Numbered from the stretch's first letter, positions 18,191 through 27,617 are shown. The stretch: 64,000 nucleotides of DNA from an uncultured Porphyromonadaceae bacterium (GCA_900547825.1 URII01000001.1:62001-126000), one strand, 5' to 3'. The notes: generated by a model not told the origin, from the sequence alone. Numbers and translations are program-made.

Positions 18191-19909
18191 ATGAAAATAG
18201 CTCAGCAGAAAATCAACATCATTTGGATAACCGGCATAATAATATCGACGATTGCATATGCCTGTTCACCCAAACCAACACAACTGGAACCATTCCGTTG
18301 GCAGAAAGCAGGCGGCGAATTCGACTCGGTGACTTTGAAGATAGACCGGCTGATATTCAAACACGGAAGTTGCGACTCTGTAGCCATGCTTGCCGAACGG
18401 TTGGAAAATATAGTCAAGGCTACCCCCTCTGACAAACTCAAAGAATCAAGAACCCGTTTTTTCCGTGGATGCGCCGAACGCATGCCGGGCAACCACGAGC
18501 AGGCGGAAGTCCACCTGCGTGCCGCCCGCGAAATGATAGATTCAGCAGCACATCCCTACGACATACACCGCATTGATTTTTGGCTCGTAAACGCATCGGC
18601 GCCTAAGAGGGGGATAGAAGCATACAACCGCATCACAAGCGAGATAGACTTCTACGAATCAATGGACGATCCGTTCATGACCGCAACGCAATACGGAGAT
18701 CTCGGCCTTCTGCTGAAAGACTGCGGCGACTACGAGGGAGCCCTAAAGGCCTTGGAGAAAGCGAACATACTGTTCCGCAAAGCCGGATTTCCGGAGTATG
18801 CCCGAAACAATATGCTCAATATAGCCACCTGCCGTTATAAGTCGGGACAACAGGACTATGCCGTGTCAACACTCCGCACCCTTATTGCCGACAGCGCTTT
18901 CAGCCACAGCCCGGGATCCTGCGACATAGCCCTGACAAATCTATATCTATGGTCGGGCGATACAGCAGTTCTGCACGAAGCATGGAACCGCATCCGCCAG
19001 CGCACTGACCGTAACGCAATGTCCCTGAAATGCCAGCTGGCCACATTTCTCGCCGATGAGGCAATGAAACGGGGAGAACCGGACTCAGCGCTCTTATACA
19101 GCCGTATAGCCATTGACCACACCCCGTTCGCCAAACTTCCGGATTACCGGGCATTGGCCATGAAAACACACAGTGATGCCCTGGCCCAATCCGGAATGAC
19201 GGACAGCGCATATCTGTATCTGCGGCAAAGCGCCGATCTCGGCATTGAGATAGAAAAGGACCGGCAGGCCGAAGAACTTATATTGACAACCACAACACGT
19301 GATATAGCCTCCAAACGGTTAGCGGCCGAACTTGACCGCCGCCACCACACAATAGTTGTGGCATGCGTGGTTTTCACCATATTCGTCGCGTTACTTCTCA
19401 TATTAGGCATAATCTACCGCAGAATGCAACGCCAGCGGCTTCAACGAATCCGTTCAGAACTTGAAATGGAGAAAATGCAACGTCGCATCCTCGCCATGCA
19501 GATTGCCATGCAGGAGAAGGACACCATTTTAGACTCCGTGGGCAACGAAGTGGCCTCACTCACAGCCAATGACGAGATTTCACGTGCAGCAGGCAACCGC
19601 ATTGAGAGTTCATTGAAAGCCAATGCTGTGGCAAGTCACGAAAGAGCTTCGTTTATCGAAACTTTCTCATCAATAAATCCCTCGTTCAGCAAACGGCTAA
19701 AAGAACATTATCCGTCGTTTACCGATTCGGATATCAAACTCGCATCATTCATTGCCGTGGGGCTTGACAGCAAACACATAGCCCGTATACTCGCCATACG
19801 CCCCGAGTCAGTAAAACAGGGTCGCTGGCGCCTGCGCTCAAAAATGGGACTCACCACCGGTCAGTCGCTTGAACAAGCCATCGCAGCCTTCATGGAAATA
19901 CCGGTCTAA
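18191..19909 (+). CDS. Membrane-anchored TPR regulator with C-terminal LuxR-type HTH
   Basis: 572 residues. The N-terminus is hydrophobic and ends at a Cys (IAYAC), possibly a lipoprotein or anchor. TPR-like helices fill about residues 40-370 (for example GDLGLLLKDCGDYEGALKALEKANILFRKAG). One strong transmembrane helix lies near 388-410, followed by a coiled coil (RLQRIRSELEMEKMQRRI). The C-terminus has a helix-turn-helix: FTDSDIKLASFIAVGLDSKHIARILAIRPESVKQGRWRLR in two halves around residue 530. The layout suggests periplasmic sensing with a cytoplasmic DNA-binding end. Only 7 bases separate its TAATTTCG box from the ATG. Divergent from the LRR surface protein, a plausible target. Confidence 0.8.
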   Translation: MKIAQQKINIIWITGIIISTIAYACSPKPTQLEPFRWQKAGGEFDSVTLKIDRLIFKHGSCDSVAMLAERLENIVKATPSDKLKESRTRFFRGCAERMPGNHEQAEVHLRAAREMIDSAAHPYDIHRIDFWLVNASAPKRGIEAYNRITSEIDFYESMDDPFMTATQYGDLGLLLKDCGDYEGALKALEKANILFRKAGFPEYARNNMLNIATCRYKSGQQDYAVSTLRTLIADSAFSHSPGSCDIALTNLYLWSGDTAVLHEAWNRIRQRTDRNAMSLKCQLATFLADEAMKRGEPDSALLYSRIAIDHTPFAKLPDYRALAMKTHSDALAQSGMTDSAYLYLRQSADLGIEIEKDRQAEELILTTTTRDIASKRLAAELDRRHHTIVVACVVFTIFVALLLILGIIYRRMQRQRLQRIRSELEMEKMQRRILAMQIAMQEKDTILDSVGNEVASLTANDEISRAAGNRIESSLKANAVASHERASFIETFSSINPSFSKRLKEHYPSFTDSDIKLASFIAVGLDSKHIARILAIRPESVKQGRWRLRSKMGLTTGQSLEQAIAAFMEIPV

Positions 19910-19921
19910 ACAGTTTATGTA

Positions 19922-20914
19922 TTACTGATTATCCTGGTTTATAAGATTGACAACGAGACGTGTCATTATGTCTTTTTCTTCGGGCCTGGATTCGGCAATG
20001 AGCAGAGTCAAGGCTACAAGAGTGTTATCGGCAATACGCTTATGGCCGTCAGAAGCATAAAGAATGCCGTTATTGCTGAGGAACCAAAGGAAAAGCATTG
20101 CAGCAATGCGTTTGTTGCCATCGCTGAAAGAATGGTTTTTAACCACAAGATAAAGAAGAATAGCCGCTTTTTCTTCAACTGACGGATAAAGGTCCTCACC
20201 GCCAAAAGTCTGATAAATCTGACCGATGGAGCTTTTGAAAGAATTATCCTTTTCGTTGGCAAAGAGAGCAGAACCACCGAACTTGTTGCGCAAGGCATTA
20301 ATGGCTTCCATCGCATTTTCGTAAGTGGCATGAAAATGCTCTTTTGTAGTGGTTTTTTCAACAGAGAGCGTTTGGTAATCATAGCGGTCAAGTATGTCGA
20401 GGGCATAGACATAATCACCTATGACTTTGATTAGACCATCGTATTCATTCATCGAAACTTTTTCCTGCATAGAGATTGCCCTCGACATAAGTTTCACAAC
20501 ATCCTTCAGCTCCTGATACCGCTCAAGCTTTATGTTCTGGTTTATGGCATACCCTTTTATCAGATATTCTTTCAACACACGGTTAGCCCATTTGCGGAAA
20601 GCCACACCATTTTTACTCTTTACCCGATATCCAACAGATATTATCATATCAAGATTGAAGTATTCAACCTCTTGCATCTGAGTGTGACCTGCAACACGAC
20701 CATAATCTTTGGGTGTCGCAAATTTTGCGACTACCGGCTCTCCTTTAAGTTCTTCTTTTAGAGCACTGTTAATATGTTTGGCAATAGTTTTATAATCACG
20801 CCCATACAATTGAGCAATTTGTTGACGGGACAGCCAAACCGTGTCATTATCCAGCTTGACATCAAGCTGAATCTGACCATCCGGAGAATTGTATATTGTT
20901 ATATTCGAATCCAT
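19922..20914 (-). CDS. RhuM-Fic/Doc fusion protein
   Basis: 330 residues. The N-terminal part (1-110) is RhuM-like: VWLSRQQIAQLYGRDYKTIAKHI, then FNLDMIISVGYRVKSKNG. The C-terminal part is a Fic/Doc domain with HSFSDGNKRIA near residue 265. Lys follows the Asn, as in the Doc kinase toxins, rather than the Gly of AMP-transferring Fic enzymes. Hand-counted lines of the gene are 38-40% GC, clearly below both neighbours, suggesting recent arrival. It is squeezed between two genes with 12 and 22 bases of spacing. No separate antitoxin gene is visible. Possible toxin, defence or mobile-element cargo. Confidence 0.85.
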   Translation of the reverse strand: MDSNITIYNSPDGQIQLDVKLDNDTVWLSRQQIAQLYGRDYKTIAKHINSALKEELKGEPVVAKFATPKDYGRVAGHTQMQEVEYFNLDMIISVGYRVKSKNGVAFRKWANRVLKEYLIKGYAINQNIKLERYQELKDVVKLMSRAISMQEKVSMNEYDGLIKVIGDYVYALDILDRYDYQTLSVEKTTTKEHFHATYENAMEAINALRNKFGGSALFANEKDNSFKSSIGQIYQTFGGEDLYPSVEEKAAILLYLVVKNHSFSDGNKRIAAMLFLWFLSNNGILYASDGHKRIADNTLVALTLLIAESRPEEKDIMTRLVVNLINQDNQ

Positions 20915-20936
20915 TGTATGCTTTGATCTGATTATC

Positions 20937-22481
20937 TCAAAAAGTCCTGCCCCAGGAGGAGCGGTCGAGATTGCGGTAGCCTACGGCTTCGCGCATGTGA
21001 TGTGGACGGATGGAAGGTGCTCCGTCAAGGTCGGCAATGGTCCGCGCCACTTTCAGTATACGGTCATAGGCCCGGGCACTCATGTCGAACCGCTCCATGG
21101 CACTGCGCAACACCTCCGAAACATCCGCATCAAGCCGGCAATGCCGCGAAAGAAGCCTTGAGGTCATCTGAGCGTTGCAATGCACCTCCGGCTCATCTCG
21201 GAACCTCTCGGCCTGAAGGGCCCGCGCAGCTATCACACGCGCCCTGATCACCGAACTCGGCTCGCCCGGCGACATTGTCGATAATTCGGCAAACGGAACG
21301 GGCAGAATCTCCATCTGAAGGTCTATGCGGTCAAGCATAGGTCCGGAAATCCGGTTCAGATACTTGCGCACTGACCCGGGAGGACACGTACATTCTTTCG
21401 ACGGATGATTATAATAGCCGCAGGGACATGGATTCATCGATGCCACAAGCATGAATCCGGCCGGGTAATCCACCGTGTATTTAGCACGCGATACGGTTAT
21501 ATGCCTGTCCTCCATAGGCTGCCGCATGACTTCAAGCACCTGCCTTGAAAACTCCGGAAATTCGTCAAGAAACAACACTCCGTTATGGGCCAGAGATATT
21601 TCACCGGGGCGCGGGTTGGCACCTCCCCCACACAGCGCCACGGGCGATACAGTGTGATGCGGCGATCGGAACGGCCTCACGGTCATAAGCCGCGAACCAC
21701 GCTTCAGCGTGCCGGCCACGGAATGGATCTTGGTGGTCTCCAACGCCTCGGCAAGAGTAAGGGGCGGGAGAATGGAGGGAATACGTTTGGCCATCATGGA
21801 CTTTCCCGCACCCGGAGGCCCTACAAGGAGTATGTTGTGGCCTCCCGCACATGCCACCTCTATGGCCCGCTTCACAGCCTCCTGCCCTTTGACATCGGCA
21901 AAATCCATATCAAATGATGTTTCGGCCCGGGCAAATTCCTCTCGGGTATTGACCCTTACCGGCTCCATAGTCCTTACACCGGAGATAAGCTCCAGCACAT
22001 CGTTAAGGCTTTCCACACCATAGACATCGAGATTGTTTACCACAGCTGCCTCCGTGGCATTGGCCGAGGGCACTATGAGAGCCTTGAAACCCATCTCGCG
22101 TGCTTTTATGGCCATAGGGAGAGCTCCGCGTATAGGAAGTACCCCGCCGTCGAGCGACAGTTCTCCCATTATCATATACCGGTCAATATCGGGACACGGA
22201 ACACTTTCCGATGCTACCAGCACACCTACAGCGATAGGAAGGTCATAGGCAGCTCCCTCCTTACGTATGTCGGCCGGACTCATGTTCACAAGTACATGCC
22301 GCCGGGGATATTCGCGGCCGCTCTGTGTAACAGCCGACATGATGCGCTGGTAACTCTCCTTGACAGCGGCGTCGGGCAACCCTACGAGATTGAAAGAGAA
22401 GCCCCGGGTCACATTGACCTCGATGGTCACCGGAATGGCATCAATGCCCTGCATGGCTGCGCCGAATGTTTTTATAAGCAT
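20937..22481 (-). CDS. YifB/ComM-family Mg-chelatase-like AAA+ ATPase
   Basis: 514 residues. Start placed at ATG 22481 (MLIKTFGAAMQGIDA), the family-typical N-terminus. Order of parts: N-terminal Lon-like fold (VNMSPADIRKEGAAYDLPIA), Walker A LVGPPGAGKSMMAKRI at about 215, Walker B LFLDEFPEF, a zinc-type cysteine cluster (NPCPCGYYNHPSKECTC) and a C-terminal helical lid. ComM homologues act as branch-migration helicases in natural transformation; here only the family is certain. Confidence 0.92.
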   Translation of the reverse strand: MLIKTFGAAMQGIDAIPVTIEVNVTRGFSFNLVGLPDAAVKESYQRIMSAVTQSGREYPRRHVLVNMSPADIRKEGAAYDLPIAVGVLVASESVPCPDIDRYMIMGELSLDGGVLPIRGALPMAIKAREMGFKALIVPSANATEAAVVNNLDVYGVESLNDVLELISGVRTMEPVRVNTREEFARAETSFDMDFADVKGQEAVKRAIEVACAGGHNILLVGPPGAGKSMMAKRIPSILPPLTLAEALETTKIHSVAGTLKRGSRLMTVRPFRSPHHTVSPVALCGGGANPRPGEISLAHNGVLFLDEFPEFSRQVLEVMRQPMEDRHITVSRAKYTVDYPAGFMLVASMNPCPCGYYNHPSKECTCPPGSVRKYLNRISGPMLDRIDLQMEILPVPFAELSTMSPGEPSSVIRARVIAARALQAERFRDEPEVHCNAQMTSRLLSRHCRLDADVSEVLRSAMERFDMSARAYDRILKVARTIADLDGAPSIRPHHMREAVGYRNLDRSSWGRTF

Positions 22482-22511
22482 GGTAAGCGGGGATTGCCGG
22501 AGCAATGGAGA

Positions 22512-23528
22512 TTATTTTTTCAGAATAGCTTTTACGGTATCTGCGGCGGCAACAGCTGATGATCCGCGATAACGCTGCACGGAGGTGGAGTCTACCACTA
22601 CAAAGAACGGCGTGCGAGGCACCTTAAGTCGCCTAAGCGCGGTAGCGGCAGTGCTTCCCGGCACCCAGCACCGAACCCAGTTGGCGGCACTGTCGGCCTG
22701 TGTCATACTGCGCCAGGTAACCGAATCTGGCACCATGGAGAGTTCTATGGCCCGGAAGCGCTTAGTGCCCCACTGTTTGCCGAGCGAACGCAAGGCAGCA
22801 GTGACAGAGTCACGCGACATATCGCTCTTGCCGCCGGTAAACGCAAAAATATGTACAGGACGTGTTACAGCGCGAAAGTGCACCATCGAGTCCGTGCCGT
22901 AAAGAGTAACTGGCGGCACACCCATGCGTTGCGAGGGATCTCCCACGCTCTCCACGGCAGCAGTAAACCTGTCGAGCAACCGCACATTTGCAGGGGTGCG
23001 TGACACCAGTTCCTGCAGTTCCGCAGCCTCTGCCTCATTACCGGGAATATAGAATTGCGAGGCAAGCAGCCATGCGGAAACGGCAGAAGCCGGATGTGCC
23101 CTCACATAACGGGCAACAGCGGCATTTATGGCCGACGCTTCCGAAAGCCCGCCGTTTTCAGCTTTCCACACAGCAAGCTCGGATGATATTTCGCTTCCCT
23201 CGATTTTTACAGAGGCGGGGTCTTCCATCTTCATTGAAAGAAGTATCTCATCACCGTTAACAGCTATAAGATCAGCGATAGTCCGGCCATTGGAAGCTGT
23301 GATATTTACAGGAGTGAGCATATCGCTTCGCCCCTCAAACTCAAATTTACCGTCGCGGGCCTCAGCTTCGGAGGCTTCCATGCCCTCCGGCCCGACATAT
23401 GTCATCCTGACTATCTGCGATCCGAGCCCATCGACTTCGGCTTTTATCACAAACCGGTCATTCTCGCCGCAGGAGGACGCAAGCAATGTCAGGAATGCGC
23501 AAAGCAGATGAAACGCAGCGCGCCTCAT
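22512..23528 (-). CDS. DUF4369-type lipoprotein with degenerate thioredoxin-like domain
   Basis: 338 residues. The lipobox LLASSC at about residue 20 marks an exported lipoprotein. Residues 25-120 resemble DUF4369 (VIKAEVDGLGSQIVRMTYVGPEG, GKFEFEG), usually joined to a TlpA/ResA thioredoxin. Here the C-terminal part keeps thioredoxin-like features (VPRTPFFVVVDSTSVQRYRG, with the cis-Pro region TPFF). The expected CxxC site is replaced by a TGGKS stretch, so it is unlikely to be a thiol oxidoreductase. The stop overlaps nothing, but its start codon follows the upstream gene by a 4-base ATGA-type overlap on the other side (23525-23528). Confidence 0.7.
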   Translation of the reverse strand: MRRAAFHLLCAFLTLLASSCGENDRFVIKAEVDGLGSQIVRMTYVGPEGMEASEAEARDGKFEFEGRSDMLTPVNITASNGRTIADLIAVNGDEILLSMKMEDPASVKIEGSEISSELAVWKAENGGLSEASAINAAVARYVRAHPASAVSAWLLASQFYIPGNEAEAAELQELVSRTPANVRLLDRFTAAVESVGDPSQRMGVPPVTLYGTDSMVHFRAVTRPVHIFAFTGGKSDMSRDSVTAALRSLGKQWGTKRFRAIELSMVPDSVTWRSMTQADSAANWVRCWVPGSTAATALRRLKVPRTPFFVVVDSTSVQRYRGSSAVAAADTVKAILKK

Positions 23529-24583
23529 CGCTTGCCCTCCTTGATCTCACGCTTGAGCAGTATCATTGTGGGATAATGGTCGGAATAGCCGTTAAGCCAC
23601 ACTCCGGCGGCATAAGTGCGCAGAGGATAGCCCTGACGGTTACCTTCGTCACCGCGAAGGAAATCGAAGTTCAGCACACGGCATCCCGCATATTCAAGAC
23701 CTGAGGCTGCGTCACCGCCAAGCATATTTCCGGAAATGATTATCTGGTCAAACAGGTTCCACGAGCCTTTGTAGGCCAACGTGCCTATCCCCTCTTTTTC
23801 GAGCTTGCGCCACCATGGGTTATAGAATCCGTGAGGCCCTACGCCTTCAGGTTTGGGCGATGCACCAAGCACCTTGGCACATGATTTGTCCATAGGGTCA
23901 TCGTTGAGGTCGCCCATGATTATTACAGCGGTGGCAGGATTCACACTCCACACCGAGTCGGCTATATGCTTGGAAAGAGCTGCCGCGGCCTCACGCAGAT
24001 AAGAGCTCTGCTCCTGTCCGCCGAGACGCGAGGGCCAGTGGTTGACGATCACAGCCACCGGCTCGCCTCCGAGAAGTCCGGTGACACACATCTGGTCGCG
24101 GGTTCGCAAATTGGGATTGCGCTCTACCTTCAGAGTGTGATTGGTGACGTTACGGAACTTAAACTGCTTGGGGTTGTAAAGCAACCCGACATCCACCCCT
24201 CGGGGGTCGGGCGAATCATGGTGCACGATCTTATAGCCACGGTCACGGATCGACGGGTCGTTTACAAGATCTGCGAGCACGGAGCGGTTCTCGATTTCCG
24301 ACACGCCTATCACAGCGGGGCCCATTGGGAGGCGTTCGGTTGACATCTGCGAAATGACATAAGCGAGGTTGGAAATCTTTTTCCAATAACGCTCACCCGA
24401 CCATTGTTTTTCACCCGAGGGAGTATATTCCAGATCGCGTCCCCGCGGATTGTTGGGAATGGTGTCAAACAGATTCTCAAGATTATAAAATGCCACGCCA
24501 TAGAGAGCATATTTCCTGTCCTGGGCCTGGCTTGTCCCGGCGAGCACAAGCACCGCGAGGAACAGCAGCATAAGTCGTTTCAT
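23525..24583 (-). CDS. Exported endonuclease/exonuclease/phosphatase family protein
   Basis: 352 residues with a signal peptide (MKRLMLLFLAVLVLAGTSQA). The EEP-fold active-site residues appear in order: YNLENLFD (Asn), GVSEIEN (Glu, metal), VNHWPSR (His), GDLNDDP (Asp/Asn) and SDHYP (Asp-His). DNase, phosphodiesterase or phospholipid phosphatase activity are all possible. Its last 4 bases overlap the start of the DUF4369 lipoprotein gene, so the two are translationally coupled and both are exported. Confidence 0.85.
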   Translation of the reverse strand: MKRLMLLFLAVLVLAGTSQAQDRKYALYGVAFYNLENLFDTIPNNPRGRDLEYTPSGEKQWSGERYWKKISNLAYVISQMSTERLPMGPAVIGVSEIENRSVLADLVNDPSIRDRGYKIVHHDSPDPRGVDVGLLYNPKQFKFRNVTNHTLKVERNPNLRTRDQMCVTGLLGGEPVAVIVNHWPSRLGGQEQSSYLREAAAALSKHIADSVWSVNPATAVIIMGDLNDDPMDKSCAKVLGASPKPEGVGPHGFYNPWWRKLEKEGIGTLAYKGSWNLFDQIIISGNMLGGDAASGLEYAGCRVLNFDFLRGDEGNRQGYPLRTYAAGVWLNGYSDHYPTMILLKREIKEGKR

Positions 24584-24675
24584 GCGTTTCAGATTTAATT
24601 TTTTATTTCACTGCGTAAAATTATAAAAATTTCCGCACCCTCCATCTATCCCATCCCCTAAAAACCGCAATCACC

Positions 24676-25665
24676 CTATACTTTGGGTATGCCCGGAATG
24701 TTTACGACAATAGCCGGACGCGATGGAATTTTTGCGGTGGAGAATGCGGCTGCAAGTTCCGCCGCAGAGCACGGTGCAGCCTCGGAAATGAGGCCCATGG
24801 CATGGGCGAGATAACCGGTGATTTCAGCGGGAGTATAACGTTGGCGCAGTTCAGCCATGCTCATTGAGAAGTCGCGCTTCGATAGGCGTTGCCCTGAGGC
24901 ATTGCACAAGAGCGGCAGGTGAATGTAGCGCGGAGGCTCGAAGCCGAGAATGCGGTAAAGATAGATCTGCTGTGCGGCTGACAGCAGCAGATCACAGCCT
25001 CTCACCACCTCCGTGACCCCCATAAGCGCATCATCCACAACCACGGCGAGCTGATAGGCCCACGCACCGTCGGCCCGGCGCAGCACAAAATCGCCGCATT
25101 CGCGTGCAAGGTTGACAGATTGTGGCCCGAACACCCCGTCGGTGAACGTTATGGACTCGTCAGGCACATAGATGCGCGTGGCGTAACGTGAACCGGCATT
25201 ACGGAAAGCATCATGACTCGGCATTGACGCCGGGCGGCATGTTCCCGCGTAAATAATCCGTCCGTCCGACTGATGCGGGGCCGAAGTGGCCATTATGTCG
25301 GCGCGGGTGCATGTGCACGGATATGTAAGTCCCGAACCATTCAGCACCTCAAGATAATGCTCATACAATTCACTACGCAGGCTCTGGCAGTAAGGACCGC
25401 ATTGCCCGCGGCCATCCATACCGCCTTCGTCCCAGTCCAGCCCGAGCCATGCAAGGTCATCTTCGATAAGCCGGGCATATTCGGGCCGGGATCTCTGTGG
25501 ATCCAGATCCTCAATGCGCAGAATCCACTGCCCTTTCCGGCTACGTACGGAAAGCCACGACATAAGAGCCGCGAATATATTGCCGAGATGCATGCGCCCT
25601 GTGGGTGACGGCGCAAACCGGCCCCTCACTATCTCGGTACCCATTACATTATCATTCCCGCTCAT
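24676..25665 (-). CDS. gluQ: Glutamyl-queuosine tRNA(Asp) synthetase
   Basis: 329 residues. Paralogue of glutamyl-tRNA synthetase lacking the anticodon-binding domain; it glutamylates queuosine in tRNA-Asp. RFAPSPTGRMHLGN holds the HIGH-type motif, LRIEDLDPQRSRPEY the ATP/Glu site, YPCTCTRADI the start of the zinc site, and LSKRDFS the KMSKS equivalent. The start is uncertain: ATG 25665 overlaps the MFS gene by 14 bases, while ATG 25644 lies 7 bases after its stop. The open frame further upstream lies inside the MFS gene and is not part of the protein. Confidence 0.88.
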   Translation of the reverse strand: MSGNDNVMGTEIVRGRFAPSPTGRMHLGNIFAALMSWLSVRSRKGQWILRIEDLDPQRSRPEYARLIEDDLAWLGLDWDEGGMDGRGQCGPYCQSLRSELYEHYLEVLNGSGLTYPCTCTRADIMATSAPHQSDGRIIYAGTCRPASMPSHDAFRNAGSRYATRIYVPDESITFTDGVFGPQSVNLARECGDFVLRRADGAWAYQLAVVVDDALMGVTEVVRGCDLLLSAAQQIYLYRILGFEPPRYIHLPLLCNASGQRLSKRDFSMSMAELRQRYTPAEITGYLAHAMGLISEAAPCSAAELAAAFSTAKIPSRPAIVVNIPGIPKV

Positions 25666-26800
25666 AACGCCTGTAAAGAATAAAAAGCAAAACACAGCCG
25701 CACACCACAAGCGGACATCCGGCCACAGCGGGAGCCGTATAGCCGCAGCCCATGGCAATCACCTGCCCTCCGATCCATGCCGCCATGGCATTTCCGGCAT
25801 TATAGGCCACCTGAATACATGCAGCGCCGAGCATCTCGCCTCCACGCGAATAGCCCACAATGTCGCTCTGCAACGGGCTCCCTGATCCGAAAAGCACAAA
25901 CGTACCGAGAAACAGCAGAACGGCTGCCGGAACTTTATATGGAGCAAGAAAAAAGAAAGCCACAAGCACAGGAATGGCGGCAAGCTGAACCCACGCGGCC
26001 ACAAACGACGGTTTATAACGGTCGCCGAGACGTCCGGCCACGAGATTGCCGGTAAACATACCCAACCCGGCAATGGCCATGAGTGTAGGCAGGCTTTCAG
26101 CCGGGAAACCCGACACATGGAGCAGCAGCGGATCGATATAGCTGTACCAGCAGTAAATGCCGGTCTGCCCGAGGAGTACCCCGCCGAATATAAGCCACGG
26201 AGGCAATGTGCGCAGAAAGCGGAACTGTCCCCGGAACCCTCGGTCCTCCAAACCGGACACCCGTGGAATCCAGCGGTCCATGGCCATGAATGTAGCCGCA
26301 CCCGCCACTGCCACACCGGCAAAAACCGGACGCCACGACAGCGTGTCGGTAACAAATGTAGCGGCAGGAACACCCACCACAGTGGCCACAGTCATTCCGG
26401 CTATCATCACAGCCACCGCCGAGGCCCCGCGGCCCTGAGCGGCAAGCTTACGGGCCACAATAGCCCCTACTCCGAAGAATCCGCCGTGCGGCAATCCTGA
26501 TATAAACCTCGCCCCCATCAGCCACCAGTAGCCCGGCGCCAGAGCCGCCATAAGGTTACCGGCCGTGATCAACGCGGCCAACAGGAGCATAAGTTTTTTC
26601 AGATCCATGCGCCGGGCAAACAGAAGCGCAGGCGCCCCGCAGCACACTCCGGCAGCATAAGCGGATATTAGATGTCCGGCCTGGGGAATAGTGATCCCGA
26701 GGTCATGCGCCAAGGCCCCGAGCATACCCATCATTGCGAATTCCGATATACCCAAGGCAAATGTACCCAAGGCAAGTGACAGCAAACCTTTGTTGTTCAT
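25652..26800 (-). CDS. MFS transporter, AraJ/drug:H+ antiporter-1-like
   Basis: 382 residues with 12 predicted helices. Typical features of the AraJ-type group: GTFALGISEFAMMGML in helix 1, PHGGFFGVGAIVARKL in helix 4 and the GVPAATFV segment. Probably exports sugars, purine nucleosides or drugs; the substrate is not predictable. ATG 26800 was chosen over a frame opening at 26899 because a TAATTTTG box (26817-26810) lies between them, 9 bases before the ATG. The gene overlaps gluQ at its end. Confidence 0.87.
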   Translation of the reverse strand: MNNKGLLSLALGTFALGISEFAMMGMLGALAHDLGITIPQAGHLISAYAAGVCCGAPALLFARRMDLKKLMLLLAALITAGNLMAALAPGYWWLMGARFISGLPHGGFFGVGAIVARKLAAQGRGASAVAVMIAGMTVATVVGVPAATFVTDTLSWRPVFAGVAVAGAATFMAMDRWIPRVSGLEDRGFRGQFRFLRTLPPWLIFGGVLLGQTGIYCWYSYIDPLLLHVSGFPAESLPTLMAIAGLGMFTGNLVAGRLGDRYKPSFVAAWVQLAAIPVLVAFFFLAPYKVPAAVLLFLGTFVLFGSGSPLQSDIVGYSRGGEMLGAACIQVAYNAGNAMAAWIGGQVIAMGCGYTAPAVAGCPLVVCGCVLLFILYRRYERE

Positions 26801-26913
26801 AACCGGTTGCAAAATTACATATAATTCCCGACATTGTTCAGTGAACCATCTGCATGTCCAATCTGTTAGGTAAGAACTGATATGAACTATACAACCCATT
26901 AAACAAACTGTAT

Positions 26914-27519
26914 ATGGCTACAAAAAAGAAAAGCATCAAGGGCACCCGTACCGAACAATACGTGGTCAACTCATATATGGCCGAGACTCAGGCCTATGCC
27001 CGTTACACCTTCTATGCCGGCGTGGCCGACAAAGAAAAATATTTTCCCGTGGGTGTGATATTCCGTGAATCCGCCGACAATGAACTGCACCATGCCAAGG
27101 TGTTCCTGAAAATGCTTGAGGACACCGAGGTGGAATGCACCGGCAACGTGGATGCCGGATTTCTCGGCAATACTGCCGCCAACCTGCGCACCGCCATAAA
27201 GGAGGAGAGCGTGGACGGCTATGAATTTTATCATGAAGCTGCCAACGTAGCAAAAGAAGAAGGATTCGATGAGATTGCATCCCATTTCGAAGCCATAGCG
27301 CAAGTAGAGAAAATGCACCATGACCGCTTCCAGCTCATGCTGAAACATGTGGAGGAGGGCACATTGTGGAAACGCACCACGCCTGTGACATGGCGATGCC
27401 TCGTGTGCGGCTATACTGAAACCGGCACAGAGCCACCGAAAGTATGTCCCGGCTGCGACCATCCCTACCAGCATTACATAGCATTGGAAGACGGATACGC
27501 TCCCGCACCCGAAGGTTGA
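26914..27519 (+). CDS. rbr: Rubrerythrin
   Basis: 201 residues. Non-haem diiron peroxidase that removes hydrogen peroxide in anaerobes. The N-terminal four-helix bundle carries iron ligands Glu24 (MAETQAY), Glu57 and His60 (DNELHHAK), Glu in IKEESVDGYEF, and Glu/His in QVEKMHHDR. The C-terminal rubredoxin domain has both Cys pairs (WRCLVCGY and CPGCDHP). Monocistronic, ending at a strong hairpin. It supports an oxygen-sensitive, gut-type host. No clear promoter box is visible in the 110 bases upstream. Confidence 0.95.
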   Translation: MATKKKSIKGTRTEQYVVNSYMAETQAYARYTFYAGVADKEKYFPVGVIFRESADNELHHAKVFLKMLEDTEVECTGNVDAGFLGNTAANLRTAIKEESVDGYEFYHEAANVAKEEGFDEIASHFEAIAQVEKMHHDRFQLMLKHVEEGTLWKRTTPVTWRCLVCGYTETGTEPPKVCPGCDHPYQHYIALEDGYAPAPEG

Positions 27520-27554
27520 TATCTGCCACTATAAAAACATATCTTAGAACGTGA

Positions 27555-27593
27555 ACAGGCACAACTCCCGTCATTGAGCGGGAGTGTGCCTGT
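27555..27593. terminator. Intrinsic terminator between rbr and uvrC
   Basis: Stem ACAGGCACA(A)CTCCCG / CGGGAGTGTGCCTGT with one bulged A and an 8-base loop, followed by CCTTTAT. It separates the convergent rbr and uvrC genes. Confidence 0.8.
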
Positions 27594-27617
27594 CCTTTAT
27601 TCGAAATATTAAAGCTT

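Noticed and set aside
25666..25758. N-terminal extension of gluQ with a hydrophobic stretch
   Set aside because: It lies inside the 3' end of the MFS gene, and the family starts just before RFAPSPTG; the hydrophobic segment is a frame shadow of a membrane protein gene.
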